Below, piece after piece: positions 44,706-55,158 of a stretch of 64,000 bases of DNA. The stretch comes from Diphasiastrum complanatum (Eukaryota > Streptophyta > Lycopodiopsida > Lycopodiales > Lycopodiaceae). The notes under the pieces are model-generated. The model made no database searches and was not told the DNA's origin. It saw only the letters and a program-made list of their open reading frames with translations. The DNA is taken from the NCBI GenBank assembly GCA_029204225.1, contig CM055104.1, forward strand, positions 21,823,952 through 21,887,951. The letters run 5' to 3'. Position 1 is the stretch's first letter; the number at the start of each line of letters is the position of its first letter. The translations under genes and the position numbers were made by a program.

Positions 44706-45625
44706 TGTTGTAAAGCTGACTTGGGTGCACCCAGCATGCCCTGTAAGACTCAAAGGGGTGACACTCCCTAAGGTCCCAGAGCAAGTTAGAATGTCAAGGA
44801 CTGAGCCTCCGACCTGTGGTGAGCCAGTCAAGTAGTCACAAAGTCATGAGCTAGCTCTGGAGCTCGAGTCATGGCCTAGTCAGGAAAGCAGGTTGATTCG
44901 GCCGCCGGGACGGCTCCCGGGACCCATGTCCGGGAGCCAGACTGATTCTGCCAGGCTTGCCAGGCTTAATCAGCAAAATAAAAACTAAGTCCTAAAAAGC
45001 GTGCTTTACCAGAAAGCACTATGTTTCAAACCAGAGGGGGTGCGCCGAATCACAGCAGAACTATAGGGGGAGTCCGGCAGACAGAAACTTGGGCAGCTCA
45101 ACCAGCGCCAGGAATCTAGTCGCCAGGTCTCAGCTCCCTCTACCAGCACGAGCCAGGCACAATGCCCAGCACGTGTTGGTGGCCCCGAGATCGGTCAGTC
45201 TATGTATGAATGTAACCTCTTCCAAATCTAATAAAGTTGATCCTTGGGGATGATTACCATTTCGGTTTCGCCTCCGGGACTGGTCCAAGTGGAAGGACCA
45301 TTACTACAACCTTTTTGCATCGCTGGCGCCTAAGGGTCCCTGTCATCGACATGGGGCTTGCCGATATGCCAATTGGTCAGTTTGGCGACCACTATGCCTT
45401 GGGTTTCATGTGTGGCTTGTCTTTGCCTTTGGTTACCTTTTGGGGACGGATTCTGAGTTGGCTTTCGGGTTGGTTGGGATTCCAGTTTTCTTAAGTCTGA
45501 ATGGTTAAGCTTGTTACGATTCTGAGTTGGCTTTTACGTAAGTGCATAATGGATGAATGTTAGACTTAAGCGCGTGTTGGGGAAACCGCTCAAGTCCCAG
45601 CGCCCTTTGAGGCGCCGGCGCAACA
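44706..45625 (+). repeat. B-type 3' LTR of segment C
   Basis: 920 bases, TGTTGTAAAGCTGAC to GGCGCAACA, complete. The upstream LTR of this element is not intact in the window; only the 57-base B LTR piece at 42362-42418 remains. Confidence 0.9.
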
Positions 45626-46478
45626 GACATCACGATGGATAGTATAGCGCAGAGATTGGGAAGTATCGGTAGAGGACATGATGATCAGAAAGGAAATATA
45701 AAACGAATAAAAGTGTATTAGAAAGCAATGCAGGAATTTTGGAAGGCTTTGGTCGCAAGAAAAATTCGCAAGAGCTTTGCTAGCACAAGTGAGGAATGAA
45801 TCGAATTCAGTCAACTTATAGGTGAATTTGGTGGGTCCATTACACTGAATACTAGTTTGGCTGATTAGTTCTGAACAAAAATTTGCAGGCATGTAAATAG
45901 GCTATAAAAATCTCGACGAAGGTTTATGGGGATCTGAACCTATCAGACGAATGTTTTCCATGTCTGGCGAAGGATGAACCTTCGCCCAGGTACTGTCATA
46001 AATGCATTTTTTCACAATCTAAACCTATGGTCAACCTAATTTTAACATTTTAAGATCATCTAACAGATCGGCGAAGGTTCATAATGAGGTTAAGATGCTC
46101 GGCGAAGGTTCCCAAAATGGCATATCAATGATACTTCGCCTAACTCAAAAACTAGGTTTTCTCTTGACAAAAACCTTCGCCCACCTTAAATTAGATAATC
46201 TAGAGTGGATTTACAGTCTGAGAGCTCATCGAAGGTTTCTAGTACTGTATAGGCCAAATATGACCAAAACAATGATTTTCTAAGTCTTTTTCCATCAAAA
46301 AATTACTGTGCTTCCTTTTTTTCTATGCTGATGACTTTCTGACGTTTGCTCATCAGTCTTTTCTTATCTCTTGCTTTACTTTTTTTTTTTTGACTATCTT
46401 TTTCCAAAAATCTCAGCAAATTAAGTACTGAAAACAAAAAATTGAAAAATAATTAAAATTTTTAAAAAAGTATTGAGA
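45626..46478. repeat. non-coding stretch with repeated GGCGAAGGTT motif
   Basis: Seven copies of GGCGAAGG or its complement: 45966-45973, 45979-45986, 46070-46077, 46101-46108, 46134-46140, 46174-46181, and weaker ones at about 45914 and 46228. The pair at 45966-45986 is a perfect 8-base stem with loop ATGAA. A TATA-like CTATAAAAATC lies at 45902. The stretch lies past the 3' end of the E pol on its strand and may include its 3' LTR, but no partner LTR is found upstream. Confidence 0.5.
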
Positions 46479-48028
46479 TCAGGCTTGCTGAACTGGCAGA
46501 GCAGGCTGCCAAAACTTGCGTAATCGACAGCCATTCACCGGAGTATCAAATCGTTTTCCATCCAAGTGCTCAAGAATTACTGCGCCATAGTTCAAGATTA
46601 CCTTCACTTTATACGAGACTTCACCGGTAAACTTCAACTTTCCCTTGAGCAGTTTGGTTTTGTACATCAATGCCAGATCTCCTGCTTTCAGATTTTTTTT
46701 TGTGTAATCGACGATCGTGCCATGCCTTGCGGGGTGTTTTCTTTGCTGCTAAGGCATGAACTACCATCAATCGGGTTTCACATAATTTGTGCAACGCTTC
46801 ATGATGGAGTTGTAAAGACTTATCATCATTTAATCGTTCCGTTGCTGCTATGCGTAAGGATGAGATTAAAAATTCAATCGGCATGACAACATCTTGACCA
46901 TAAACTGGTTGAAAAGGTGTTTGATTTGTACTATTTTTGTAAGCAGTTCTGAATGCCCATAATGCTGCATATAGTTTATGTTCCCAATCAGATCGACTCG
47001 CTTCAACTATCTTTGTCATAATGGTGCAGAGAATCTTATTGGAAGATTCAGCTTGGCCATTCCCTTTGGGATAGTAGGGAGTACTAAATCTGTGTATAAC
47101 AGAAAAAAATCTTCCAATAAACACTTTATTGTTTGATTAACAAAGTGTGTACCCCGGTCACAGACAATCTCAATCGGACATCCAAATCTGATTATAATAT
47201 TTTCATATAGAATCTTGGCCGTAGATTTTGCATCAGCAACTTTGACAACTTTGGCTTCTACCCACTTGGTCATATAATCAGTTGCGACGATAATGTATCA
47301 GGCCTGAGATCCTTGCGCGACATGGTGAATAGGTCCAACATAATCCAGTACCCATTTTCCAAACGGTGCTTGTGATAAAACTGGATGCAAGAGTTCATTG
47401 TTCTGTCGAGTAGGTCGTTGTGCTCACTGGCAAACATCACATGTCTGAATAGAATTTTATGTGTCCTTGTGAAGCATAGGCCACCAACAACCTGATTGTA
47501 AAAGTTTGCGAACAATAATATCTATAGAGAAGTGTCCTCCACCCATGCCATCATGTGAAAACATGATTAAATCTGGTACTTCATGCGGTAAAACATACCT
47601 TCGTAAAATATTATCTGATCCACGACGATACAATTGTCCTGCAATTAATTGATAAGGTTGAGCCTTATGAATCAATTGTCTCTTCTGTACTTTTGTCAAG
47701 GAGACATTCGGTTGTCCTAGGTACTCAACAATATTTGTTGCCCACTCAGGTACTGCTTCAACATAGAACAATGCAACATCTGGCAGTTCATCATTCACTT
47801 CAGTATTAACTGGTGCGCATTCAATTCGCGAAACGTGATCGGCTAGATAATGTTGCTTGCCCTTTCGAACCACAATTCGAAAGTCAAATTCAGTCAATAA
47901 CAATAACTATCTTGCAATACGTCCAATATTGCATGTCTTGTTTACCAAGTAAAGTAACGGTTGATGATCCGTATAAAATGCAAAGTGCGTTTCCATGAGG
48001 TAGTGACAAAATTTCCGAACAGAAAGAA
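46479..48028 (-). pseudogene. Tat/Athila-like gypsy E: RNase H end and integrase
   Basis: From 48028 leftwards: RNase H C-terminus (VRKFCHYLMETHFAFYTDHQ, LLLTEFDFRIVVRKGKQHYL, ADHVSRIE), integrase zinc region (HDGMGGGHFSIDIIVRKLLQ, GCWWPMLHKDT), core (MTKWVEAKVVKVADAKST, IEIVCDRGTHFVN, STPYYPKGNGQAESSNKIL), then TEFDWEHKLYAALWAFRTAY-type sequence and a C-terminus ending LNYGAVILEHLDGKRFDTPV and NGCRLRKFW. At least three frameshifts or stops lie between 46621 and 47515. No chromodomain is present, as expected for Tat/Athila. Confidence 0.85.
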
Positions 48029-48291
48029 TTGTTTCTATTTGGACAATAGAAGCATTAGAAGCCTTTGAAAAATTAAAAAAAGCATTAACTTCAGCACCAA
48101 GACTGCGTTCTCCAGATTGGATGATAGAGTTTCATGTTCATACGGGTGCCTCAAAATACGCCATTGGATCAGTTTTGACACAGCCAGGTGACTATAAGAA
48201 ATATTATCCTATACAATTTGCAAGCAGACAACTTACAGATCCAGAAAAGAATAATTCAACAACAGAACGCGAGGTATTAGCTATAGTCAGT
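48029..48291 (+). pseudogene. inverted RNase H segment inside E pol
   Basis: This piece of about 260 bases codes on the plus strand, while all flanking pol codes on the minus strand. It reads WTIEALEAFEKLKKA, then FHVHTGASKYAIGSVLTQP and TTEREVLAIV, which is exactly the RNase H N-terminus missing between IYKLT (minus, right side) and LSVRKFCHYL (minus, left side). A clean in-place inversion explains it. The fragment E' (53857-55158) has the normal order. Confidence 0.88.
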
Positions 48292-49199
48292 TTGTATATA
48301 GGTCGTGCTAAGTCCGCAAAGAAGATAATAAAGATTTGATAGTAGTTCACATGACCCATAAACACGTAAGCTCCACGAATTGTTGTTGGTGGTGGCAATT
48401 CCACAATAACTTTGATTTTAGAATAATCCGTGGCAATACCATGTCTTGATATCACATGTCCAAGCACAACTCCGTGGGAAACCCATATCTGACATTTTTT
48501 TGGATTTAGAGAAATCTGATATTTGCGGCATCTTTCAAATACTTTCTCCAATCGATCCAGGTGGTCTGTATATGTACTATGAACTCCCAAGTCATCGAAG
48601 TAAATTTCAAGGAATTTTTGCACATAATCTTTAAAAGCAAATAGCATTACTCATTGGAATGAACTTGGTGCATTACAGAGTCCAAACGACATTACTTTGT
48701 AAGTATAGGTGCCCCATTCTGTTGCAAAAGCAGTCTTATGGCGATCGGTAGGTGCAATCTTAACCTGGTTGTAGCCACTAAATCCATCTAGGAAACTATA
48801 AGCTTCCGCTCCAGCAAGACGATCCAAAATGCTTTCAGTAAAAGGTAACAGAAAGTGATCCTTTTGCGTCACTTTGTTCAACGCTTTGAGATTTACACAG
48901 ATCCGCAATTTTCCATTTTTCTTAGGAACAATGACAATCGGTGAAATCCATTCAGTATGCTCGATCTCATAAATAAAATCGGCGTCAAGCAATCTCCAAA
49001 GTTCTTTCTTTATCAGGTCTGCCACATTAGGATTACAACGATAGAACTTTGTAACCTTTGGAACTGCATCAGGTACTAAAGGTATGGTATGTTCAATCAC
49101 CGATGTCGGAATACCCTTCAAATCTTGATAAGTCCATGCAAAACAATCTTGATACCTAATAAGTAACAATTGGAGTGCTTGATAATGTTCAGGAGTAAG
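48292..49199 (-). pseudogene. E reverse transcriptase
   Basis: In one frame with two stops: LTPEHYQALQLLLIRYQDCF and AWTYQDLKGIP at the start, EWISPIVIVPKKNGKLRICV, LKALNKVTQKDHFLLPF, FLDGFSGYNQVKIAP, VMSFGLCNAPSSFQ, a TGA at 48651-48653 where the family has Arg, then IYFDDLGVHS as the catalytic YxDD box, CRKYQISLNPKKCQ, LGHVISRHGI and FADLARPIYKLT. SGYNQ and FCNAP-type blocks with DHFxLPF place it in the Tat/Athila branch rather than with the chromoviruses. Confidence 0.88.
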
Positions 49200-50104
49200 T
49201 TATGATCCAACTTGTCCAATCTTTTCTGGTTCTCCTGGTTCGGCAAGATTCATTGGCTGCGTCCTAGCTGGGCCATCGTAAACCTCTTTAGATTCCGACA
49301 TATGTTCTTCAGGTTCACGATGTGCTTTAGGTAACATGATAACCACATCATCTAGTGTATAATGTTTAAAATGTTCAGTCATATCATGCTGGACTACATC
49401 TGTTTGTTCTTTTTTGAAAGGACTTGTCTTGGATCTTTGCTTAGCCTTCTTAGCAGGAATTGATCCTGGAGGTGATGACTTTTGAGATGATAAATCTTTC
49501 TTCACAGGTGAAGACTTCCTAGACGATGATGTTTTACTAGAAATCTGACTTGAAAAATCATCCTCGACTTTTCCTTTGCCTTTATCCAATAAGGGTGGCA
49601 CTTCCTCTAAATAAATCTTTCGAGGGGATTTTCCCATTTCAGGACCATATTACTATGTTGCTTAGCTTGTTTCTTCGTCATCAATCCTGTGATCCTGTCT
49701 TCCTTTAATATAACTGCTTTGGGCGGTTTTACTGTGAGTTCATCAAGAACATTACGCACTCCAAATCTGGTCGGATCCATATGATTTAGAATCTTCTCAT
49801 CCGTAAGTTTTGCATTGTCATCATAAGTCAAGGCATGACTCACAGGAATGAGTTCATCCTCAATTGGATCTGGTATAGGTTCCGTTGATATCCAGGCTAC
49901 ATTCAGCACATTCAGTGGAAGCGTGATTGGTGTATCCAAAGTTCGATCTAATAAGGAAATCTCGCTCAAATTTGATTGATTATCTTGTTGACACATATAT
50001 CCTGCTGTACAGTCAATTGTTACAAGAGCTTCATTCCAATTTGTTAGATATGGTGAACTCCTGCAACTTTGTCGCAGCACAAACAAGACACGAAGGTCGA
50101 ACAA
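49200..50104 (-). pseudogene. E pol-upstream linker region, unassigned
   Basis: 49637-49200 (MGKSPRKIYLEEVPPLLDKG onward) is a Ser/Lys/Pro-rich linker in frame with RT, split from it only by a TAA at 49200-49202. 50104-49607 is in another frame (VTIDCTAGYMCQQDNQ, LMTKKQAKQHSNMVLKWENP). Neither shows the protease DSG motif or a zinc knuckle. In Tat-type elements a long poorly conserved stretch precedes RT, which fits. Confidence 0.55.
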
Positions 50105-50782
50105 TCCGCGATAGTCAAGATGACTTTGACTCGAAGCACGAACGAGAACAATTCACGACAGTCAACGTGTCTTTGGCTCAAAGCACGAACGATTCGCGAA
50201 TCAATCACGAATCGCAAACACACCTCTAGGACCGCAAAGCTAAAAAAGAGACGCGAAACGAAAACTACAAAAGGAATGAAAGAAAACGGGAGATTACGAA
50301 ACATACGAAGGAAAATCTTTCACGTTGCCAGCTGGCAGCTCGATGGGCTTCACGCCCAACTGAAACGAGTAATATTATGACAAAAAATTTTATTTATGCT
50401 ATGATGATAGATTTAAACTAAAAAAAAAGTACATGCATATCAGAGATAAATTGAATATACCTTGAGAGATTTAATGGTTATCTCTCCAATTGAGATCGTT
50501 GTCGGCAATTCCTGAACGACATCATGAAGTAGAGAATCAAATTCTCTATGTGTATTAGTAACTGAGTTTACTTTTACACATAGAAAATTTGATAGTCCCT
50601 CCTTATTTATCTTTACAAAAAGAATGTTTAGGCTCCAATGCCGACTACAACAATCAAAATACAAATATCGATAAATCCTTACTTATTAAAGCAATGCCGA
50701 CTGCAACAATCCAGATTAAAGCAACAAAAACAAACGAGCAATCCTTAGTTATTCTCAAATGGAATCAAATAAAATTTTGTTA
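50105..50782 (-). other. gap between E pol and the histone-fold ORF
   Basis: No gag, zinc knuckle or protease is visible here, so these are deleted or never present. 50060-50240 is rich in CGAA/TTCG words and has the perfect palindrome GATTCGCGAATC at 50191-50202. A minus-strand frame at 50440-50664 has no recognised motif. Confidence 0.35.
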
Positions 50783-51867
50783 CTAGACTGCATTCGATGA
50801 AATATACATCCTTATCAACATGGCTTCTTTTGCCTTCATCGCTCCTATAAAAAATGGACTAACAACAAAAACTACACCATGAGAATTAGAACTAATACTA
50901 TTCTGCAAAAAGCATCCTCCGGCTTCTACTATTACATCTGTAATTTCTGATGTTTTATCTTTTAGCTCAATACAAAATTTGGGACCTAATCTAAAGCTTC
51001 TATGTGAATTTGGAAGAAAGAAATCAAAATAATTGCCGAGAAGATCAATTTTATCAGCTAAGCAAGCCTCGTACTGGTTATAATGGTCAGAATCAAAATA
51101 AACTTGCGCAGGATCGTATGGAATTCTGACAAAAAGATTATGTACAGGAGTAGAAAGAGAAGTAGATACAATATTTATAGATTTCTCAATTATTTTGTCA
51201 AGCTCCTCTTGGGTAATCATCACTTTTGGTGAAGAAATTTTCTGAGGAGCTGGACGAATAATACGAGGAGGAGAGGGTGATTCTCGGTCTGAATCAAATT
51301 CTCCGCCATTTGATTCAGAGCTCAAGACAATGCGGGGTCTCTTGGTAGGGATAACTCTAGGAGGAAGGTAAGCTGTCCTTTGAGATCCAGCTTTCTTGGG
51401 AATATGCTACTTCCTTTTCCTCCTAGAGGTAGTCGGCAAGTTTGTTCTATCTAGAGGCAGGTCTCTGGAGGTGCTGGTGTTATCCACATGCAGACCAAAA
51501 TTATAGTCCCGAAGTCTTCTGAGAATGATGAAATCTTTTGGCATGATGGTGACACGCTTACCATGCACGACCAAAAGGCAGGTACCCTCAAAAAATTGGG
51601 CCAGAAAGTCTTTTATAGCACCTTGTAAGGCCTACATGACTGTCACGACAAAACGAACATTTAGCCCAAGTGACAGAGTGAAATTCTTGACAGATCGGCC
51701 AAAAGGAGCTCTCGGGATATACAATTCAATTGATCTATGGAGTTTTCTAATCTCCCTCAGCTAGACCTGCTTTTTGCCACGTCTACGGCCAGTGCTAGGG
51801 GGAACACGAGCATGGGATGGCTATACAGTGGGTATGGCACGACAGTGGATTTGGTCCTAGCCATCAT
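50783..51867 (-). pseudogene. histone H3-fold protein fused to an unknown C-terminal domain
   Basis: Starts at ATG 51867/51864 with MARTKSTV, as in histone H3. One frameshift in 51790-51850, perhaps at the C5 run at 51797-51801, leads to the main frame: STGRRRGKKQV, then the H3 core (51760-51506), a basic tail (LPTTSRRKRK, about 51430-51410), PRVIPTKRPRIVLSSESNGG, and a 150-residue C-terminal domain ending at 50783. TAG codons interrupt at 51761-51763, 51632-51634 and 51407-51409. The C-terminal part has an acidic Ser/Pro hinge, ITQEELDKIIEKSINIV, FVRIPYDPAQVYFDSDHYNQ and GVVFVVSPFFIGAMKA; I know no family for it. It is on the same strand as E pol and 5' to it, where gag or the extra ORF1 of Ogre/Tat elements would be. 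A host H3-like gene remnant beside a retroelement is the alternative. Confidence 0.75.
51506..51760 (-). other. histone H3 core fold (alpha-N to alpha-3)
   Basis: 85 residues align to canonical plant H3 without any gap. Identical blocks are LREIRK at the start, PF and R.V in the alpha-1 region, RF in loop 1, ALQ.A and L..FE.T.L in alpha-2, H.KRVTIMPKD in loop 2, and RR.R at the end. By eye about 38 of 86 positions match H3 as I know it. The IPRAPF segment is closer to plant CENH3 (IP.APF), while loop 1 has the canonical length and MPKD is canonical rather than CENH3-like. Canonical H3 ends soon after RRIRG; here the chain runs on. Confidence 0.9.
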
Positions 51868-52181
51868 TCTTAGAATAAAAAAAAGTAAATTAGAAAAAAA
51901 AAGGTTAAACCCAAGCGTAGGGAATGAAAACAAAAAAAATTGCGATCAGAAGGTGCTTGAGATCGATACCAAAACTGAATATCGGTTTTGAATGCAAGAT
52001 AGATAGAGAATATGTGCATAAAAGAGATCCGTGCTCGAAAGCGATATTGGAATAACAGCGCAGTATCGGTCTCGAACGCATGGTGAGAAGGCGGAGTATT
52101 TTGCAAAGAGAGAACGCGCTTGAGAGTGATATTAGGAGCGAAAACTGAAAATTTTCCAAAAAAAAATGAAAATTCCAAGGG

Positions 52182-52461
52182 TATATATATAGGAAATTTT
52201 TGCCCGATTGAAAAAAATGGTTGATGACACATGTCGACATCTAACTGGTCCACGTGGATTGTCCGTACTGAAAATGATGACTCAATTATGAGGCCACGTG
52301 GGTCGGGACACGTGCACGAATCAGATTTGGACACATGTCATTCGGCACGTGATAGATGTCAGATCAGTCATTGTCTGTATGGTGGAATATTAACGATGAA
52401 TCATGTATCGACACGTGCCCTTTTGGAACTCCTCCACACGTGCAAATTTCTTTTATAAATA
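52182..52461. promoter_or_regulatory. divergent promoter with six G-boxes between two TATA boxes
   Basis: CACGTG occurs at 52251-52256, 52295-52300, 52309-52314, 52346-52351, 52412-52417 and 52437-52442. A TATA box on the plus strand (TATAAATA, 52454-52461) and one on the minus strand (ATATATATA, 52182-52191) point outwards. The minus-strand box is about 315 bases before the histone-fold ATG; the plus-strand box is about 310 before the ATG at 52765. G-boxes bind bZIP and bHLH factors in plants; responsiveness here is inferred. Confidence 0.65.
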
Positions 52462-52764
52462 GGTCATTTTCGGCGCGGATTTTCATGCAACTTTTCGATT
52501 TCTTGTCCGGATATCGATTTCAAGCATGCCCTTTTGCACTGTTTATGCTCCGTTGACTTACTTGCGCCTGGAATCAAAACTGTCTTTTTTGGTATTGTAT
52601 TCAAACGCGCCTTACATCTCATTTTTTTTGTATATGCGCTCGGACCCGATACCCTGTTTTCTTATATCACTTTCGAGCGCACATTGCCTTGAGGTTCTTG
52701 TCTGACCTGCATTTTGTGCTTGAGAGCGATATTGGGAATTTCACATCTGTATTTTTTGCTCAAA

Positions 52765-52923
52765 ATGTCTAATTTCGATTCTAGTTTGCTTTCTTTTTTT
52801 CATGAATTTGGTATTAGTGATAATTTAGAGTATTTCAAATCCCTTTTTTCTCCTTTTCTTTTTATTCTTCCTTCTATTATTGAGGGTCCTGGTGTGGATG
52901 CACGTAAGTTGTTGTTGAAATAA
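52765..52923 (+). CDS. possible first exon of an unknown gene
   Basis: ATG in context CAAAATGTC opens a frame reading MSNFDSSLLSFFHEFGISDN and on to PSIIEGPGVDARK. A strong donor CAC|GTAAGT at 52904-52909 lies in it, so the coding part may end at 52903 rather than at the stop at 52921-52923. It follows the plus-strand TATA box and a CT-rich leader. No family is recognised. It could be a retroelement leader instead of a gene. Confidence 0.3.
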   Translation: MSNFDSSLLSFFHEFGISDNLEYFKSLFSPFLFILPSIIEGPGVDARKLLLK

Positions 52924-53215
52924 CATGTTGCCAGAATGATTTGGGCAACGAAGCACGAGTTATCATGCATTTGGCAGATTTGACTAAGGTCCTGTTCTTC
53001 CTTTATGTAAGTCCATTCGACTGTGGAGAATAGGAAGCAACAAATTGTTGCTCGATGTCGTTGGCTGAGTTGTAGTCTTTGAAATTGTTCGAGATGTATT
53101 CATCGCCGTTGCGCTCCTTAATTCTTTGATCTTCTTGCATGTTTGCAACTCAGCATTTTCTTTGTACTTCTTGAATTATTTAAAAGCTTCAAATCTGTTA
53201 TGTCATATAAATCAC
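52924..53215. other. unassigned
   Basis: No motif seen; may be the intron implied by the donor at 52904. The A interior fragment starts sharply after it. Confidence 0.25.
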
Positions 53216-53856
53216 TACTTGTGGGCGGATTCGCAGTTCAAGTACTCGCACATGAACGGCAACGAAATGACTGGATGTTTGCAAAGGATGGATGCCTATT
53301 ACTTGGGTTAGTTTCATTTGCGACAATGCCCACTAGACGCAAGCAGGAAGCCAAAAGTTGAAAAGGATAATTTCAGGGGAGATATTCTATGGAGCAGTTG
53401 GTCTTTATTTGGGATGGCTACCTTTGGAACTGAAACTCACTGAGCATGGGTGATATCCAGTATCAGTTGGGTTTTTTCTCAAAGGAAAAAGACTAGGATC
53501 GTCTTCAGTGATTGGCAACAAGTTAGATCAAGCCATAATCCTAGCAGATGGAAAGCAAAGTGTTGGAAAGGCTCTTGTCTGAGAACTCTACCCTAAGTCT
53601 GGTTAGCTGATTTTATAAGTGGAGGAAAACTATCACACACACCTCTCTCTTGGTGCAAATTTTGAATGAAAGTTGATCAAAATGGGGGCAAATTCAAGGT
53701 GACCTAGCCATACTCACACGAGGAGACTGACGAACTTTGGACCTAATAAATTTGGAAGTTTTTGTTGTGGAAAGGAAAGCTTGTTACAGGCTTTCTCTGG
53801 ACCAGCAATGATGAGGAGACATAATGAGTAAAACTTGTAAAGGTATTTTTACAACA
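53216..53856 (+). mobile_element. A interior fragment with an LTR head remnant
   Basis: 53216-53829 follows 32360-32985 of element A (GGCGGATT, GCAGTTCAAGTACTCGCAC to AATGATGAGGAGACATA), with a few small deletions. 53832-53856 (ACTTGTAAAGG...TTTACAACA) is the complement of the A LTR head, so the fragment was rearranged. Confidence 0.8.
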
Positions 53857-55158
53857 GATTCTCTCTGTGTTGTTAGGTAGAGCAAGGGTTGATGATCAGT
53901 GTAGAATGCAAAATATGTTTCCATAAGATAATGGCGAAACTTCTTGACTGAAAATACATTGCCAAGGCTTCTCGCTCAGTCATTGGATAATTGATTTCAG
54001 CAATGTTGAGTTGTGGATTGACGAAGCGATTAGGAAAATCTTTCTTGTACTCGTCTGGCTGGTGGGTTAAGATTGCTCCTATAACATACTTTTATGTGTC
54101 AGTATGCACATGAAATTCAATTGTCTATTGGGAGGCCATAAGATCGGCACAGGTATAAGTGCTTCCTTCAGATTTTGGAAAGCCTGCAGGGCTTCCTCCG
54201 TCCAAAGTGGATTAATTGTCAGCTTGTAGATAGGACGTGCCAAATCTGCAAAGAATAGAATGAAGATCCTGTAGTATTTGGCATGCCCCATAAAAACATA
54301 AATTTCACGAATTGTTCCAGGGTGTGGAAGATCTATGATAATATGTATCGTAGACAGATCCCGTGTCTAGATACAATATGGCCTAAGATAAGACCATGTG
54401 TGACCCAAAACTGGCATTTTTTTGGGTTCAATGATATTTGAAATTTGCGACATTGTAGAAGCACTTTTTTCAAGTGAGATAAGTGTTCATCATTGTATCT
54501 ATGCACACAAAGATCATCTAGGAAGATCTCGATTTATAAGCAGTCTTCGAATGCCTTTTGCATGACACGCTGAAAAGAGCTGGGGGCATTTCAAAGATAA
54601 AATGGCATAACCTCATAGGCATATGCACCCCATTCAGTAGCAAATGTTGTCTTGTGTTGATCCTCAAGTGCAATCTTCACTTGGTTGTAGCCGCTGAAGC
54701 CATCCAAAAAACTATAAGCTTCTGCTCCAGCTACTTGATCCAGGATGCTTTTTGTGAACAATAAGAAAAAGTGATCCTTTTGTGTCACATCCTTAAGTGA
54801 CTCAGATTGACACAGATCCGCATTTTGCCATTCTTCTTGGGAACAATGACTATGGGCGACACCCATTTCATGTGCTTGATTTCATAGATGAAATCGGCAT
54901 CGAGCAACTTCTCCAGCTTCTATTTGATTAGCTCAGTGTAGTTCGGGTTGCAACGATAGTATCGACTCATCTTTGGTGTTGCTCCTTCGACCAAAGGTAT
55001 GGTGTGCTAAACTACAGATGATGGAATTCTCTTCAAATCTATAAACGACCGTGCAAAGCAATGTTTATATTCCGTCGATAGTTTCAGTAGCTTGGTGAAT
55101 TGTGAGGGCGTGAGTTGTGCTCCCACATGAACAATCTTGTCTTCTTCTCCTAGCTCTA
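53857..55158 (-). pseudogene. E-type gypsy RT/RNase H fragment (E')
   Basis: Minus-strand remnants: KDVTQKDHFFLLF, AEAYSFLDGFSGYNQVKIAL, FATEWGAYAYEVMPF (54591-54866), then RT thumb and FADLARPIYKLTINPLWTEE and ALQAFQNLKEALIPVPILWP (54079-54291). It is related to, but clearly diverged from, E at 46479-49199 and retains the uninverted RNase H start. It lies exactly between two A LTR heads that point away from it. Confidence 0.8.

Noticed and set aside
45237-45494. Frames starting MILGDDYHFGFASGTGPSGRT at several places
   Set aside because: Part of the B LTR; only at 42362 is the segment fused in frame to gag, which I treat as a chance chimera.
51870-52334. 154-codon hydrophobic frame on the minus strand upstream of the histone-fold ORF
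   Set aside because: It runs across the presumed TATA box and 5' leader and consists of low-complexity Phe/Leu/Ser sequence; more likely chance.
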